Notes: a model not told the origin generated them from the sequence alone. Shown: positions 29,196-40,710, numbered from the stretch's first letter. The stretch: DNA of 64,000 nt from Nocardia paucivorans NBRC 100373 (GCF_000308675.1 NZ_BAGE01000002.1:1-64000); one strand, 5' to 3'. Program-made: numbers and translations.

Positions 29196-29291
29196 GGGTG
29201 GACATCCTGTCGATGGTCGGGCTGTGACGATTCGCATCATGCACCACCACACCGACAGGTCGACCGAGGGAAAAGCCGCCGCCGGAATGTC

Positions 29292-29870
29292 TCAGGCCAG
29301 AACGAACGTCAACAACAGCGGTGTCTGAAACGCTCCACGCCACCAGGAGTAACCGAGCCACACCCCCGGCGAGATCTCCCGAATCTCGTCCAGTAACTGC
29401 GGGCTCGGCGATGGGGCGTAGTCGAGTATCCAGGCCGGCTCGCCGTCGAGCGGGCTCGGACCGAGATAGACATTGGCGCCCCAGGCCTCCAAACCGGCGC
29501 CGGTGAGGCGGTTCATCAGATAACCGCCGCTGTTCGGCCCGTTGTAGCCGGTGTAGAAGGTTTTGCCGATCCACAATGGCGGCGCTATCTGCTGCATGAT
29601 CGGCGGACGGGCGACCCAGCCGTTCTTCACCCCGGCCGGCACCGCCCCGGCCGCGGCGGCGACATAAATGGCGTCCTGCTGCTCGGTCGTGCAGCGGAAG
29701 CGTAACGAGTCGACGGTGGCGGCGCGGTCGTTCGGATCGATAACACATCCGTCGCCGTAGTCGGTGATCTGCTGGGGTGCTGCGGTTGCCACGGCGGCGC
29801 TCGGGAATGCGGCGAACGCCGCGATCAACGCGCCGAGCAGTCGTGCTCTTCTGATTGTTCTACTCCACAT
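29292..29870 (-). CDS. secreted hypothetical protein
   Basis: 192 residues. A clear signal peptide (basic MWSRTIRRAR, hydrophobic LLGALIAAFAAFPSAAVA, cleavage near ATA-AP) precedes a mature domain with two cysteines (C42 and C60 region: DGCVIDP and RFRCTTEQQ) that may form a disulfide, and several Trp/Gly/Pro motifs (IGKTFYTGYNGPNSGGY). No lipobox. No family recognised. It stands alone between the VOC gene and ybaB. Confidence 0.7.
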   Translation of the reverse strand: MWSRTIRRARLLGALIAAFAAFPSAAVATAAPQQITDYGDGCVIDPNDRAATVDSLRFRCTTEQQDAIYVAAAAGAVPAGVKNGWVARPPIMQQIAPPLWIGKTFYTGYNGPNSGGYLMNRLTGAGLEAWGANVYLGPSPLDGEPAWILDYAPSPSPQLLDEIREISPGVWLGYSWWRGAFQTPLLLTFVLA

Positions 29871-29960
29871 ACCACTACTCCGGCCCCGGCCCTACCGCCT
29901 TCGCCGATCGAATCAATCCTAGGCGACGCGGGTATCGGATACGGCGGTCTCATGAGGTCT

Positions 29961-29966
29961 AGGCTG
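29961..29966 (+). promoter_or_regulatory. -10 box of the ybaB-recR operon
   Basis: TAGGCT lies about 33 nt upstream of the ybaB GTG, leaving a short leader that contains the AGAGAGGAA ribosome-binding site. Confidence 0.5.
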
Positions 29967-29998
29967 AACTGTGACGACACCCCGCAGAGAGGAATACC

Positions 29999-30328
29999 GT
30001 GCAGCCAGACGGTCAGTTCGATATGCAGCAGTTGCTCCGGCAGGCCCAGCAGATGCAGGAGCAGGTGATGGCGGCGCAGGCCGAACTCGCCGAGGCCGAG
30101 GTCACCGGCCAGGCGGGCAATGGACTGGTCGAGGTGACGGTCAAGGCCGACGGTGAGGTGGTGTCGCTGACCATCGACCCGAAGGTCGTCGATCCCGAGG
30201 ATGTGGAGACGCTGCAGGATCTCGTGGCGGGCGCGTTCAACGACGCCATGGCCAATGTGCAGCGGTTGGCGGCCGAGCGACTCGGCCCGCTGGCCGGTGG
30301 CGGTGTGCCGGGCCTGCCCGGTTTCTGA
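29999..30328 (+). CDS. ybaB: YbaB/EbfC family nucleoid-associated protein
   Basis: 109 residues. A Gln-rich N-terminal helix ([20 protein letters not shown]) is followed by [20 protein letters not shown] and a C-terminal helix, the standard YbaB dimer fold that binds DNA. Start GTG with AGAGAGGAA upstream. It is 18 bp ahead of recR, the near-universal arrangement (dnaX-ybaB-recR in many bacteria). Confidence 0.95.
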   Translation: MQPDGQFDMQQLLRQAQQMQEQVMAAQAELAEAEVTGQAGNGLVEVTVKADGEVVSLTIDPKVVDPEDVETLQDLVAGAFNDAMANVQRLAAERLGPLAGGGVPGLPGF

Positions 30329-30346
30329 CCGGTCGGAGCGCCGCAG

Positions 30347-30955
30347 GTGTACGAGGGCCCGGTCCAGGATCTGATCGACGAGTTGGGCAAACTGCCCGGT
30401 GTCGGTCCCAAGAGTGCGCAGCGGATCGCGTTTCACCTGTTGCAGGTGGAACCGCCGGAAATCGACCGGTTGCAGGCGGTACTGCAGAAGGTGCGAGACG
30501 GGGTACGGTTCTGCGCGCTGTGCGGCACGGTCGCCGAAGGGGAGCTCTGCCGTATCTGCGCCGATCCGCGGCGTGACCGCACCATGATCTGCGTGGTCGA
30601 GGAACCCAAAGATGTGCAGGCGATCGAGCGCACCCGGGAGTTCCACGGCCGCTACCACGTACTCGGTGGTGCGCTCGACCCGCTCAGCGGCGTCGGTCCG
30701 GACCAGTTGCGGATTCGGGAGCTACTGGCACGGATCGGCAACCAGGCCGATGGCGTCGATGTCACCGAGGTGATCATCGCCACCGACCCGAACACCGAGG
30801 GTGAAGCGACCGCCACCTATCTGGTGCGGATGTTGCGCGATTTTCCCGGTCTCACCGTCACCCGGCCGGCCTCGGGCCTGCCGATGGGCGGTGACCTGGA
30901 ATTCGCCGACGAACTGACGCTGGGCCGGGCGCTATCGGGCCGGCGCGCGCTCTAG
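30347..30955 (+). CDS. recR: recombination mediator protein RecR
   Basis: 202 residues. Helix-hairpin-helix [17 protein letters not shown] (16-32), zinc finger cysteines C56, C59, C68 and C71 (CALC and CRIC), Toprim domain with [12 protein letters not shown] and [14 protein letters not shown], and the C-terminal Walker B-like tail. Helps RecO/RecF load RecA at gaps. Start GTG, downstream of ybaB. Confidence 0.97.
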   Translation: MYEGPVQDLIDELGKLPGVGPKSAQRIAFHLLQVEPPEIDRLQAVLQKVRDGVRFCALCGTVAEGELCRICADPRRDRTMICVVEEPKDVQAIERTREFHGRYHVLGGALDPLSGVGPDQLRIRELLARIGNQADGVDVTEVIIATDPNTEGEATATYLVRMLRDFPGLTVTRPASGLPMGGDLEFADELTLGRALSGRRAL

Positions 30956-30973
30956 CCGTGTAGCCGCCGGCGG

Positions 30974-31618
30974 CTACAGCTCCGGTCGGCTCCACGCCAG
31001 GGCGTCGAGCCGGGTGCGGTCACCGGTGGCCCAATCCCAGATCAATGCCGCGACCGTATCGGCCCCCGTCACGGTTGTACCGAAGTGCCGGTCGGGGCCG
31101 CCGTCGCGGTACTCCAGGGCGAATTGATCCTCGGTCAGGCGGTAGGTCTGGATATAGACCTGTTCGGCGCGTTCGGCGATCAGATACGGGTTCGGATCGG
31201 CCAACTCCCGTACCCAGAGTCCGGCCAGGGCCTTGGTGAGGTAGGGGAACTCGCCTGCCCCGCCCAGGGTGACGGTGAGCGGTATGTGGTCGGTCGGATC
31301 GATCAGCCAGGCCAGCTGCGGATCGTAGAGGGCGTAGTCACGGGGGGTCGCGAGGTCGAACAGCAGTGCCCGGGCAAAGCCGATGGCGTCGTACGGGCTG
31401 GGCACATACAGCGTCGAGCCGGTCGGGATGCCGCCTATGGGAGCCGTGCTGAGGAAACTGTCCTCCTCCGGCAGTTCGGCGTTGCGCGCGTTCACCTCCG
31501 CCGCGATGGCCGCCACCTCGTCGGTCTCCGGCCGCCCCCGCTGGGCCGTCAGATAGGCGTCCACCTCCACGGAGGTGGACGCGACACCGGACGGCAGCAG
31601 GATGTGGTCGTAGCTCAC
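30974..31618 (-). CDS. hypothetical protein
   Basis: 214 residues, acidic, no signal peptide or membrane segment. The N-terminus (MSYDHILLPSGVASTSVEVDAYL) resembles the start of other actinobacterial proteins of unknown function, and the C-terminus contains EYRDGGPDRHFGTT and AALIWDWATGD. I cannot assign a function. The start GTG is 6 nt after TAGGCT (31625-31630), consistent with a leaderless mRNA. Convergent with recR. Confidence 0.72.
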   Translation of the reverse strand: MSYDHILLPSGVASTSVEVDAYLTAQRGRPETDEVAAIAAEVNARNAELPEEDSFLSTAPIGGIPTGSTLYVPSPYDAIGFARALLFDLATPRDYALYDPQLAWLIDPTDHIPLTVTLGGAGEFPYLTKALAGLWVRELADPNPYLIAERAEQVYIQTYRLTEDQFALEYRDGGPDRHFGTTVTGADTVAALIWDWATGDRTRLDALAWSRPEL

Positions 31619-31696
31619 CCGGTCAGCCTACGGGCCGCCCGGGATCTCTCCGCGCCCGCGCACCCATGGGCCGTGAACCGGGCGGCTCGGTTCGGG

Positions 31697-32407
31697 TCAG
31701 GCCCGCAGACGTTCGCGGCGGAGTTGGTCGACCTCGGGCAGATCCAGCGGCTCGAGGTGATCGACGCCAAGGGCCCGGATGAGCAGATAATCGGCCAGCT
31801 CCGGATTGCGGGCCAGCGCCGGGCCGTGCATATAGGTGCCCAGCACCGACCCCTGGGCCACCCCTTCCAGGCCGTCGCCCACCCCGTTGCCGACCCCTCG
31901 GGTGACCCGGGCCAGGCCCTGGGCGTCGGGTCCGATGGTGGTGCCGCCGCGGTGGTTCTCGAAACCGGTGAGCGGTGCGCTCAGACCCGGCAGCAGCGGT
32001 GTTGTGGCCACCTCGCCGATGGCGCGCCGTTCCTGCGGGGACGTGGTGGCATCGAGCAGCCCCACCCCGTCGACCCGCTCCCCGCCGGACGTTTCGTACC
32101 AGTGCCCGAGTACTTGGATGGCCGCGCAGATCGCGAGTACCGGAGCGCCGCGTCCGGCAGCTCGTTGCAGACCGGGATACCGCTGTAGATGTCGGGTGGC
32201 CAATCGTTGCGCCGAATCCTCGGCGCCGCCCAGGGTGTAGATGTCCAGTGACTCCGGAACCGGATCGGGCAGTGTGATCTCGACGATCTCGGCATCGATA
32301 CCGCGCATCCGCAGCCGCTGCCGCAGCACCAGCGCATTGCCGCCGTCCCCATAGGTCCCCATCACATCGGGCAGTACCAGCCCGATCCGGACGGTTGATT
32401 CGCTCAT
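31697..32407 (-). CDS. gatD: lipid II isoglutaminyl synthase, glutaminase subunit GatD
   Basis: 236 residues. Class I (CobB/CobQ-type) glutamine amidotransferase: nucleophile C94 in AICAAIQVLG and catalytic H194 in TYMHGPALARNPELAD, the same positions as in the S. aureus enzyme. With MurT it amidates D-glutamate of the peptidoglycan stem in lipid II, needed for efficient cross-linking. The ATG overlaps the murT stop by 4 bp. A longer upstream frame exists but runs into murT. Confidence 0.93.
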   Translation of the reverse strand: MSESTVRIGLVLPDVMGTYGDGGNALVLRQRLRMRGIDAEIVEITLPDPVPESLDIYTLGGAEDSAQRLATRHLQRYPGLQRAAGRGAPVLAICAAIQVLGHWYETSGGERVDGVGLLDATTSPQERRAIGEVATTPLLPGLSAPLTGFENHRGGTTIGPDAQGLARVTRGVGNGVGDGLEGVAQGSVLGTYMHGPALARNPELADYLLIRALGVDHLEPLDLPEVDQLRRERLRA

Positions 32408-33660
32408 GAAGTTGTGTCCTTTCGGTCCGCCCGGGCCTCCAGGTCCCGATTCAGATCGCGGAACGCGGTGTAATTGGCCAGCACCTCGACCCGTCCGGAC
32501 GGGCAGGACGCTATGGCGCGCAGCGGATTCGGCACCGTGATGTGTTCGACCCCGGCGTAGGTCAGCCGCACGGCCAGGTCGGTGGCCCGCTCCCCGGCGG
32601 CGACCACCTGTACGCCTTCGAAGTGCTCGAATCGCACATCCCACAACCAGGACAGATCCTCACCGTCGGGCACCTGGCCGTTCACCGCGATCACCAGGCC
32701 CGCCGCGGTCGGGTCGATCATCGATAGTGCTTCCTGCCAACCGGCCGGGTTCTTGGCCAGCAGCAGCCGGGCCGTGTGCTTGCCGAGTTGCACGGTCCGG
32801 TAGCGGCCTGCGATCTCACGGACCGTCCCCGTCGCGGCACATGCCTCCTCGGCGGAGGCACCCATGGCCACCGCGGCGGCGACGGCCTGGGCGGCATTAC
32901 CCCGGTTCGCCCGACCGGGCAGGGCCGGCCGCAGCGGGAGACGCACCCCGTCGGGACCGCACAGCTTGTCGCCGTCGAGCCACCAGTCCGGTTGTGGGCG
33001 ACGGAAATCGGCGCCGGTGCTGTGCCAGTCCTCGTCCTCCCAGAGAATGGGTTCCCCGCTGCGCGGGCAGCTGGTGGCATCGATCGCCCAGCCACTGCCC
33101 GCCGCGACCCACACCACATTCGGATGGTCGTAGGCGATGGAGGTGACCAGGACGTCGTCGCAGTTGGCGACGACAACCGTATCGGGGTGTCGGGCCAATC
33201 CCGCCCGCAGACGACGCTCGATCATATTGATCTCGCCGACCCGGTCCAGCTGATCGCGGCTCAGGTTGAGCAGCACCACCGCGGCCGGGTTCAGCGAATC
33301 GGTGACATGTGGCAGGTGCAGTTCGTCGACCTCGATCGCGGCCAGCGGCGCATCCCGGTGCACATTCAGCGCGGAGACGATACCGGCGTCCATATTGGCG
33401 CCGTCGGCCTGGGTGGCGACCTCGCCGAGGGTGCTCAATGCCGCGGTGGTCATTCGGGTGGTGGTCGATTTGCCGTTGGTGCCGGTGATGAGCACCGTGC
33501 GCCGACCTCGCCCCAACTGGTCCATGATCGTGGGGTCGATCTTCAGGGCGATCAACCCCCCGATCATGGACCCTTTGCCCCGTCCCGCCTTCTGCGACGC
33601 CCATGCGGCGGCTGCTGCCAGCCGCAGCGCGATCCGTCCGCGCACCGATATGTCTGCCAC
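32404..33660 (-). CDS. murT: lipid II isoglutaminyl synthase, ligase subunit MurT
   Basis: 418 residues. Mur-ligase fold: RIALRLAAAAAWASQKAGRG, ATP-binding TGTNGKSTTTRM, ADGANMDAGI, VLLNLSRDQLDR, then a C-terminal MurT domain (DUF1727) with LLLAKNPAGWQEAL and WLWDVRFEHF. It activates lipid II D-Glu with ATP for GatD. Odd: the zinc-ribbon region, which has four cysteines in S. aureus MurT, keeps only one here (SCPRSGEPILW). GTG at 33660 is 7 nt after TAGACT and has no Shine-Dalgarno sequence: leaderless. The frame is open upstream to 33714 but that extension would precede the -10 box. Confidence 0.92.
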   Translation of the reverse strand: MADISVRGRIALRLAAAAAWASQKAGRGKGSMIGGLIALKIDPTIMDQLGRGRRTVLITGTNGKSTTTRMTTAALSTLGEVATQADGANMDAGIVSALNVHRDAPLAAIEVDELHLPHVTDSLNPAAVVLLNLSRDQLDRVGEINMIERRLRAGLARHPDTVVVANCDDVLVTSIAYDHPNVVWVAAGSGWAIDATSCPRSGEPILWEDEDWHSTGADFRRPQPDWWLDGDKLCGPDGVRLPLRPALPGRANRGNAAQAVAAAVAMGASAEEACAATGTVREIAGRYRTVQLGKHTARLLLAKNPAGWQEALSMIDPTAAGLVIAVNGQVPDGEDLSWLWDVRFEHFEGVQVVAAGERATDLAVRLTYAGVEHITVPNPLRAIASCPSGRVEVLANYTAFRDLNRDLEARADRKDTTS

Positions 33661-33667
33661 GCCGCGC

Positions 33668-33673
33668 AGTCTA
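33668..33673 (-). promoter_or_regulatory. -10 box of the murT-gatD operon
   Basis: On the minus strand TAGACT is followed by 7 nt and the murT GTG, the spacing expected for transcription starting at the first base of the start codon. Confidence 0.6.
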
Positions 33674-33729
33674 ATGTTCGCCTGTTGCGGTGATGTTCCG
33701 CACGGGCGATTCACCGGTGGGCGGGCGGT

Positions 33730-35790
33730 TCATCGGTAGTAGGGCACGTCTCCGTACTGCTGCGGACCGTTGTCCCTTCCGTTGCCACCGTCGGCGTAGG
33801 CGAAATCGTCGGCGACCATGGCGGCCAGCTCGAGCAGGGCGCGGCGCGTGGGTTTGCCCACCAACTCCAGGTCGATCTCGGCGCCCTCGGCGAGGTGATC
33901 GTCGAAGGGCACCACCTGCACCGCTCGGGTCCGGTCCAGGAACAGTTTGCGCAGATTATCGATATTGATCGTCGACGACCCGCGCCGCGAGGCGTTGACC
34001 ACCACCACCGTGCGCTCCACCAGCTTCCCGTAACCGTGGTGGTCGAGCCAGTCCAGGGTGGCCGAGGCGCTGCGGGCGCCGTCGATGGCCGGTGAGGTCA
34101 CCAACACCAGGGAACTGGCCATATCGAGCACCCCGGACATCGCCGAATGCATCAATCCGGTACCGCAGTCGGTGAGGATGATGTTGTAGAACGACTGCAG
34201 AATGCTGATGGCCTTGCGGTAATCGGCCTCGCTGAACGCCTCCGAAACCGCCGGATCCTGTTCACTGGCGAGCACTTCCAGCCGGCTGGGCGCCTGTGAG
34301 GTGTGAGCGCGCACATCCGAATACCGCGTGATGTGCTGATCCTCCAACAGGTTGCGGACCGTCGAGCGGGTCTGCCGCGGCACCCGGTGGGCGAGGGTGC
34401 CCAGGTCGGGGTTGGCGTCGATGGCGATAACCCGGTCGCCGCGCAGTGACGCGAAGGTCGAGCCGAGTCCGACTGTCGTCGTGGTCTTGCCGACACCACC
34501 CTTGAGCGACAGAATCGCGATCCGGTAGTCACCACGTACCGGCTGGTTCACCCGTTCGACCAGGTCGCGGTAGACGATATCGGCCGCGGACTCGCCGGGA
34601 TTGATGACACCGCGCGATACCTTGTGCACGGCCCGGCGCCATCCGCTGCGGGGTGCCCGGCGGGTTCGCCGCAACAGGTTCAGGTCGTTGATCCCCTGCC
34701 CCGGCTGCGGTGGGTTCTGCGGCTGCGGCGGTTGGTGGGGTTGCTGTTGGTACTGCTGGACCTGCTGTTGCTGTTGTTGTTGCGGCGGTTGAGGTCCGGC
34801 GGGAGGGCCAGGGGGTCCGGCGGGCGGATTCGGCGGCTGATACGCGCTGGTGTTCCAGGAACCGGACGGGTATTGACCGCCGGCCGGCCCGGTGGGAGGG
34901 GGCGGCGGTTGATAGGCCGGAGGTGGCGACACCGGTGGGGGAGCCCAACTGTAGATCGCACTGTCGGACCGCTCGGATTCGGGCTGCGGACCGGGCGAGG
35001 CGTCGCCGGGCGTCGACGGGTAACCGCCCGCCTCGCCGTTCGCTCCGGGGGCCGGATCCGCGGGCGGGCCGGCGGGACCGGGAGGCGGGGCGTACAGGCC
35101 GTTGGGATCGCCGTACTGCCCGGTGGGTGGGTTGTGGGGCCCACCATCGGGCGGACCGTACGGCCCAACCGGCGATATGGGTTGTTCACCGGGAACGAAA
35201 TACTGTCCTCCCGGCTGCACCCCGGGAGGACAGTACCCGGCGCCGGGAGGCGCGTATTGGCCGCCCGGGCCGATGAACTGGGCCGGATCGGGCTGGGGGA
35301 ACTGTCCACTGGCGTGGGGGAGGGGTTGTTCGGTTCCCGGTGCGCCGTATTGTGCGGGATCGGGTTGTGCGGGATCGGGCTGGGGGAATTGTCCGCTGCC
35401 GGGCGCGGCGGACTGCTCCGCGCCCTCGGTCTCGACCCGACCGGGCTCGGGCATGATGAACTGCCCTTCCACAGGAGACGAACCGTAGGGGGCGGCGCCG
35501 ACCGGTTGCAGTTCCGGCGCGCCTTCACCGGGCCCGGCCTCGAACGCATTGTTCAGGGGCGCGGTGAATCCGTCGCCGTCGGCGCCTTCCGGCATGCCGT
35601 TGCTGTCCGCAGCGGGAGACGAGGCGCCGGTATCGGCCGACGATTCGGTTGCCTGAGGCTGTTGTTCCCCGGCCACACCCGATGCGTCGGCCTGCTGCGG
35701 GCCCTCGGGTTCGACGGTGACCTCACCGGCGTCCACCGGAGGACTCTGCAGCCAGGGCGGAGAGGTCGGGTCGTGGTCGTTACTTGTCAC
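33730..35790 (-). CDS. MinD/ParA-like ATPase with long Pro/Gln-rich N-terminus (EspI-like)
   Basis: 686 residues. The first 370 or so are disordered, rich in Pro, Gly, Gln and Tyr, with repeated units such as GQFPQPDPAQ and PPGGQY and a polyglutamine run. A basic junction GWRRAVHKVSRGVINPG leads to the ParA/MinD ATPase: deviant Walker [14 protein letters not shown] (about 427-439), AIDANPDLGTLAHR and LTDCGTGLMHSAM. This is the plan of EspI-type proteins of type VII secretion loci, yet no ESX genes lie nearby. The GTG at 35790 with GGGGGA upstream is preferred; ATG 35802 is an alternative. A terminator separates it from leuA. Confidence 0.8.
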   Translation of the reverse strand: MTSNDHDPTSPPWLQSPPVDAGEVTVEPEGPQQADASGVAGEQQPQATESSADTGASSPAADSNGMPEGADGDGFTAPLNNAFEAGPGEGAPELQPVGAAPYGSSPVEGQFIMPEPGRVETEGAEQSAAPGSGQFPQPDPAQPDPAQYGAPGTEQPLPHASGQFPQPDPAQFIGPGGQYAPPGAGYCPPGVQPGGQYFVPGEQPISPVGPYGPPDGGPHNPPTGQYGDPNGLYAPPPGPAGPPADPAPGANGEAGGYPSTPGDASPGPQPESERSDSAIYSWAPPPVSPPPAYQPPPPPTGPAGGQYPSGSWNTSAYQPPNPPAGPPGPPAGPQPPQQQQQQQVQQYQQQPHQPPQPQNPPQPGQGINDLNLLRRTRRAPRSGWRRAVHKVSRGVINPGESAADIVYRDLVERVNQPVRGDYRIAILSLKGGVGKTTTTVGLGSTFASLRGDRVIAIDANPDLGTLAHRVPRQTRSTVRNLLEDQHITRYSDVRAHTSQAPSRLEVLASEQDPAVSEAFSEADYRKAISILQSFYNIILTDCGTGLMHSAMSGVLDMASSLVLVTSPAIDGARSASATLDWLDHHGYGKLVERTVVVVNASRRGSSTINIDNLRKLFLDRTRAVQVVPFDDHLAEGAEIDLELVGKPTRRALLELAAMVADDFAYADGGNGRDNGPQQYGDVPYYR

Positions 35791-35919
35791 AGGTTCCCCC
35801 ATCTGCTCGGGTGTTCGAGCAGAATGCTCGGCGGCTGGAGTTGAGACCCACGCTAGCAGGTATGGCCCCTTCTCACCCTTGCTGGTAAGCGGGGCCGGAA
35901 CCGGTAGCCGTGTGGTGGG

Positions 35920-35957
35920 ACCGAAAGGCCCACCGAGGAATCGGCGGGCCTTTCGGT
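35920..35957 (-). terminator. leuA terminator hairpin
   Basis: Arms 35920-35936 and 35941-35957 (ACCGAAAGGCCC core) pair at 16 of 17 positions around a 4-nt loop, 15 bp beyond the leuA stop codon. Confidence 0.8.
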
Positions 35958-35971
35958 TGCGATGATTCGGT

Positions 35972-37951
<1,980 letters not shown>

Positions 37952-38051
37952 TTACGGGCAGCCGGCAGCATCGCTGGTCAGGATTGTGCGTACCGGTGCC
38001 GAACCGGCGAGATATCGCGCGGACGAGCCGGGAAGATCGAAGGAAATATCC

Positions 38052-38813
38052 ATGACGTGGCTGGAAGTACTGGCCGTTCTCGGCGCGGGGATCGCCGCGG
38101 GCGGGATCAACACCGTCGTCGGTTCCGGCACCCTCATCACCTTTCCCGTTCTGTTGGCGATCGGTTATCCGCCGGTGACCGCGAATGTATCGAATACGGT
38201 CGGCCTGGTCCCGGGATCGTTGAGCGGGGCGATCGGCTATCGCCGCGAGCTGGCCGGGCAGCGGGCCCGGCTCCTGCGGTTGGGCAGCGCCACACTGCTC
38301 GGCGCGATCACCGGGGCCGCCGCGCTGTTGACCCTGCCCGAGGGCGCGTTCGCGGCAATCGTCCCGGTGCTGATCTGCATCGCGCTGGTCCTGGTGGTGC
38401 TCCAGCCGCGTTTGTCGGCGTGGGTGAAGCAGCGACGCGACAGCGGTCCCGCACCCGCACACGGTGGACCGGTGCTGTGGGCGACGGTTTTCGGCACCGG
38501 CATCTATGGTGGGTACTTCGGCGCCGCCCAGGGGGTGCTGCTGCTGGGACTGCTCGGTGTTTTCGTCCATGAGGACATCCAGCGTCTCAACGGGGTGAAG
38601 AATGTTCTCGCGCTGCTGGCGAACGCCGTCTCGGCGGTTATCTTCATCGTGATCGCCGATATCGCCTGGCCCGTTGTCGGGTTGATCGCGGTCGGTTCGG
38701 TGATCGGCGGTCAGCTCGGCGCCACCATCGGCCGCAGGCTGCCGCCGAATGCACTGCGGGCGGTCATCGTGGTGGTGGGGGTCATCGCGGTGATCCGACT
38801 CGTTTTCGCCTAG
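38052..38813 (+). CDS. TauE/SafE family membrane permease
   Basis: 253 residues with about eight hydrophobic segments. The start MTWLEVLAVLGAGIAAGGINTVVGSG carries the family motif (A-G-G-x-N-x-x-x-G-x-G) and a repeat FGTGIYGGYFGAAQGV halfway, as in sulfite/organosulfonate exporters. ATG 38052 has GAAGGA upstream; in-frame codons before it are unlikely. The transported anion is not predictable. It starts about 160 bp from the divergent leuA leader. Confidence 0.85.
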   Translation: MTWLEVLAVLGAGIAAGGINTVVGSGTLITFPVLLAIGYPPVTANVSNTVGLVPGSLSGAIGYRRELAGQRARLLRLGSATLLGAITGAAALLTLPEGAFAAIVPVLICIALVLVVLQPRLSAWVKQRRDSGPAPAHGGPVLWATVFGTGIYGGYFGAAQGVLLLGLLGVFVHEDIQRLNGVKNVLALLANAVSAVIFIVIADIAWPVVGLIAVGSVIGGQLGATIGRRLPPNALRAVIVVVGVIAVIRLVFA

Positions 38814-38979
38814 CCTGTTGAGCGCCTGACCCATTGGGTCGGAAGGCAATCCGTCGACCGAGGCGAGAGACGAGATATGGGCCGGTATCGGGTGATGGGT
38901 AACACAGTTGCCCGTCACGATGCCAGAAATATCGGTAGGATCCCTCGGCCGAAAGGTGTGTGAGAAAGGTTATACCGGG

Positions 38980-40614
38980 GTGGACAGACGTTCCTTCTGG
39001 AAAACGGTGGGGGCGGCCGCCCTGCTCGGAGTGACGGGGTCGGTGATCGGGACACCGCGTACCGGAACGCCGCGAGCCGGTGCCGATCTGGTCTGGAACG
39101 AGCTGTTCCGGCAGTGGGTACCGGAGATCTTCCAACCGATCCCGGATCCACCGGAGCACACCGAGGCCATTGTGGTGGGCTCGGGGTTCGGTGCTTCGGT
39201 CGCCGCGCTGCGGTTGGCCGAGGCGGGGGTGGCCACCACCGTGCTCGAACGTGGTTCCCGCTGGCCCAACGATCCCTGGCGGGAGATCTTCACCGGCGAC
39301 GACCTGCCGGACGGTCGCGGTTTCTGGCACACCACCAGCTTCACCGGGGTGACCAAGGTACCGATGTCGTTCGCCGATTTCGGCGGGGTGCTGGACTGCA
39401 CCCGGTACTCGGGTATCGATGTCTGGCGCGCCGCGGCCGTCGGCGGCGGATCGGTGATCTTCAGCGGGGCGATGATCGCTCCGGAACGTGCGTTGTTCGA
39501 CCACGTCTTCGGTGGCGTGATCGACTACGGCGAACTGGAGCGGGTGTACTACCCGCGGGTCCGACAGATGCTGCGCCTGGACACCATGCCGCCGGATATC
39601 TACGCCTCACAGCCGTTCACCCACTCCCGCGCCTGGGACGACCAGGTGCGTCGGGCCGGCTATACCCCGGTCCCGAACGATTCCATCTTCAACTGGGATG
39701 TGCTTCGGGGTGAGCTGGCGGGCACCACCCGCCCCTCCGCCACGGTGGGCCGCAGCAATCTGGGCAACTCCAACGGCGCGAAGTTCGACCTGAACCAGAA
39801 CTACCTGAAGTACGCGCAGGACACGGGCCGCTGCACCGTGTACCCCGGACATCGGGTCGACGCCATCGCCCAGGAATCGGGCGGACGTTTCGCGGTGACG
39901 GTGACGAAACTCCATCCCACCGGCGCGGTACTGGATACCCGAACCCTCACCTGCGACCGGCTGTTCCTCGGCGCCGGTTCCGTCGGCACCTCGGAGCTGC
40001 TGGTGCGGGCCCAGGCCACGGGCACCTTGCCGAACCTCAACGAACACACCGGCGCCGGCTGGGGCACCAATGGTGATGTGGTGTTGGCTCGCGGCGCCAG
40101 CTCGGTCGCCGGGTTCGGACAGGGGGTGCCGAGCGCCAGCCGAATCTTCGACGACGGCGATGTGCCGGTCACCTTGGAGAACTGGTACATCCCCGGTATC
40201 CCGTTCGAGACCGGTGCCCTGGGCTCACTGGGCATGGTGCTCGACCCCACCCGCGCGAAATTCGGCTACGACCAGGCAACGGGCGGCGTGGGATTGGCCT
40301 GGTCGCCCGCGACCCAGGATCGGGTTGTGGCCGCGGCCCGCGCCGTGGACCACCGGATCGCCGAACGCGCCGGCGCGCTCGCCGAGTACGGCGCCCTGGG
40401 TTACGACGCCAACGCCGTGTTCACCGCCCACCCACTGGGCGGGGCGGTGCTGGGCAAGGTCACCGACGGGTACGGCCGTGTGCACGGGCACCCCGGCCTG
40501 TACGTGGTGGACGGCGCTCTGATTCCGGGCAGCACCGCGACGGTCAATCCCTCACTCACCATCACCGCGATCGCCGAACGCAATATCGAGGCGGTCCGTC
40601 GCGAGGGACGGTAG
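38980..40614 (+). CDS. Tat-exported GMC oxidoreductase, cholesterol oxidase type
   Basis: 544 residues. Twin-arginine signal at the N-terminus (DRRSFWKTVGAAALLG), then the FAD dinucleotide-binding motif VVGSGFGASVAALRLAEAG. The C-terminal region AHPLGGAVLGKVTDGYGR, LYVVDGALIPGS and NPSLTITAIAERN matches secreted GMC cholesterol oxidases, with the active-site His in HPLGG and Asn in the NPSLT block. It probably oxidises a 3-beta-hydroxysteroid outside the cell. The GTG at 38980 with GAGAAAGG 10 nt upstream gives a compact Tat signal; GTG 38956 or ATG 38920 are alternatives. Related sterols cannot be excluded as substrates. Confidence 0.85.
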   Translation: MDRRSFWKTVGAAALLGVTGSVIGTPRTGTPRAGADLVWNELFRQWVPEIFQPIPDPPEHTEAIVVGSGFGASVAALRLAEAGVATTVLERGSRWPNDPWREIFTGDDLPDGRGFWHTTSFTGVTKVPMSFADFGGVLDCTRYSGIDVWRAAAVGGGSVIFSGAMIAPERALFDHVFGGVIDYGELERVYYPRVRQMLRLDTMPPDIYASQPFTHSRAWDDQVRRAGYTPVPNDSIFNWDVLRGELAGTTRPSATVGRSNLGNSNGAKFDLNQNYLKYAQDTGRCTVYPGHRVDAIAQESGGRFAVTVTKLHPTGAVLDTRTLTCDRLFLGAGSVGTSELLVRAQATGTLPNLNEHTGAGWGTNGDVVLARGASSVAGFGQGVPSASRIFDDGDVPVTLENWYIPGIPFETGALGSLGMVLDPTRAKFGYDQATGGVGLAWSPATQDRVVAAARAVDHRIAERAGALAEYGALGYDANAVFTAHPLGGAVLGKVTDGYGRVHGHPGLYVVDGALIPGSTATVNPSLTITAIAERNIEAVRREGR

Positions 40615-40710
40615 CGGCCCGATATGCCGGAAAGGCGGCACATTTTCGGGTCGTCGCGCTTTCCCGGTATTAGGGTCGGCGATACCGATCGGCATTGAAG
40701 GGATTCGCAC

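Noticed and set aside
33661..33714. Upstream extension of murT
   Set aside because: The -10 box TAGACT lies inside it and the sequence is not conserved-looking.
34740..34800. CAA/CAG-rich tract as a possible microsatellite or CRISPR
   Set aside because: It is an in-frame polyglutamine region of the ParA-like protein; no spacer-repeat pattern. No CRISPR array was seen in the window.
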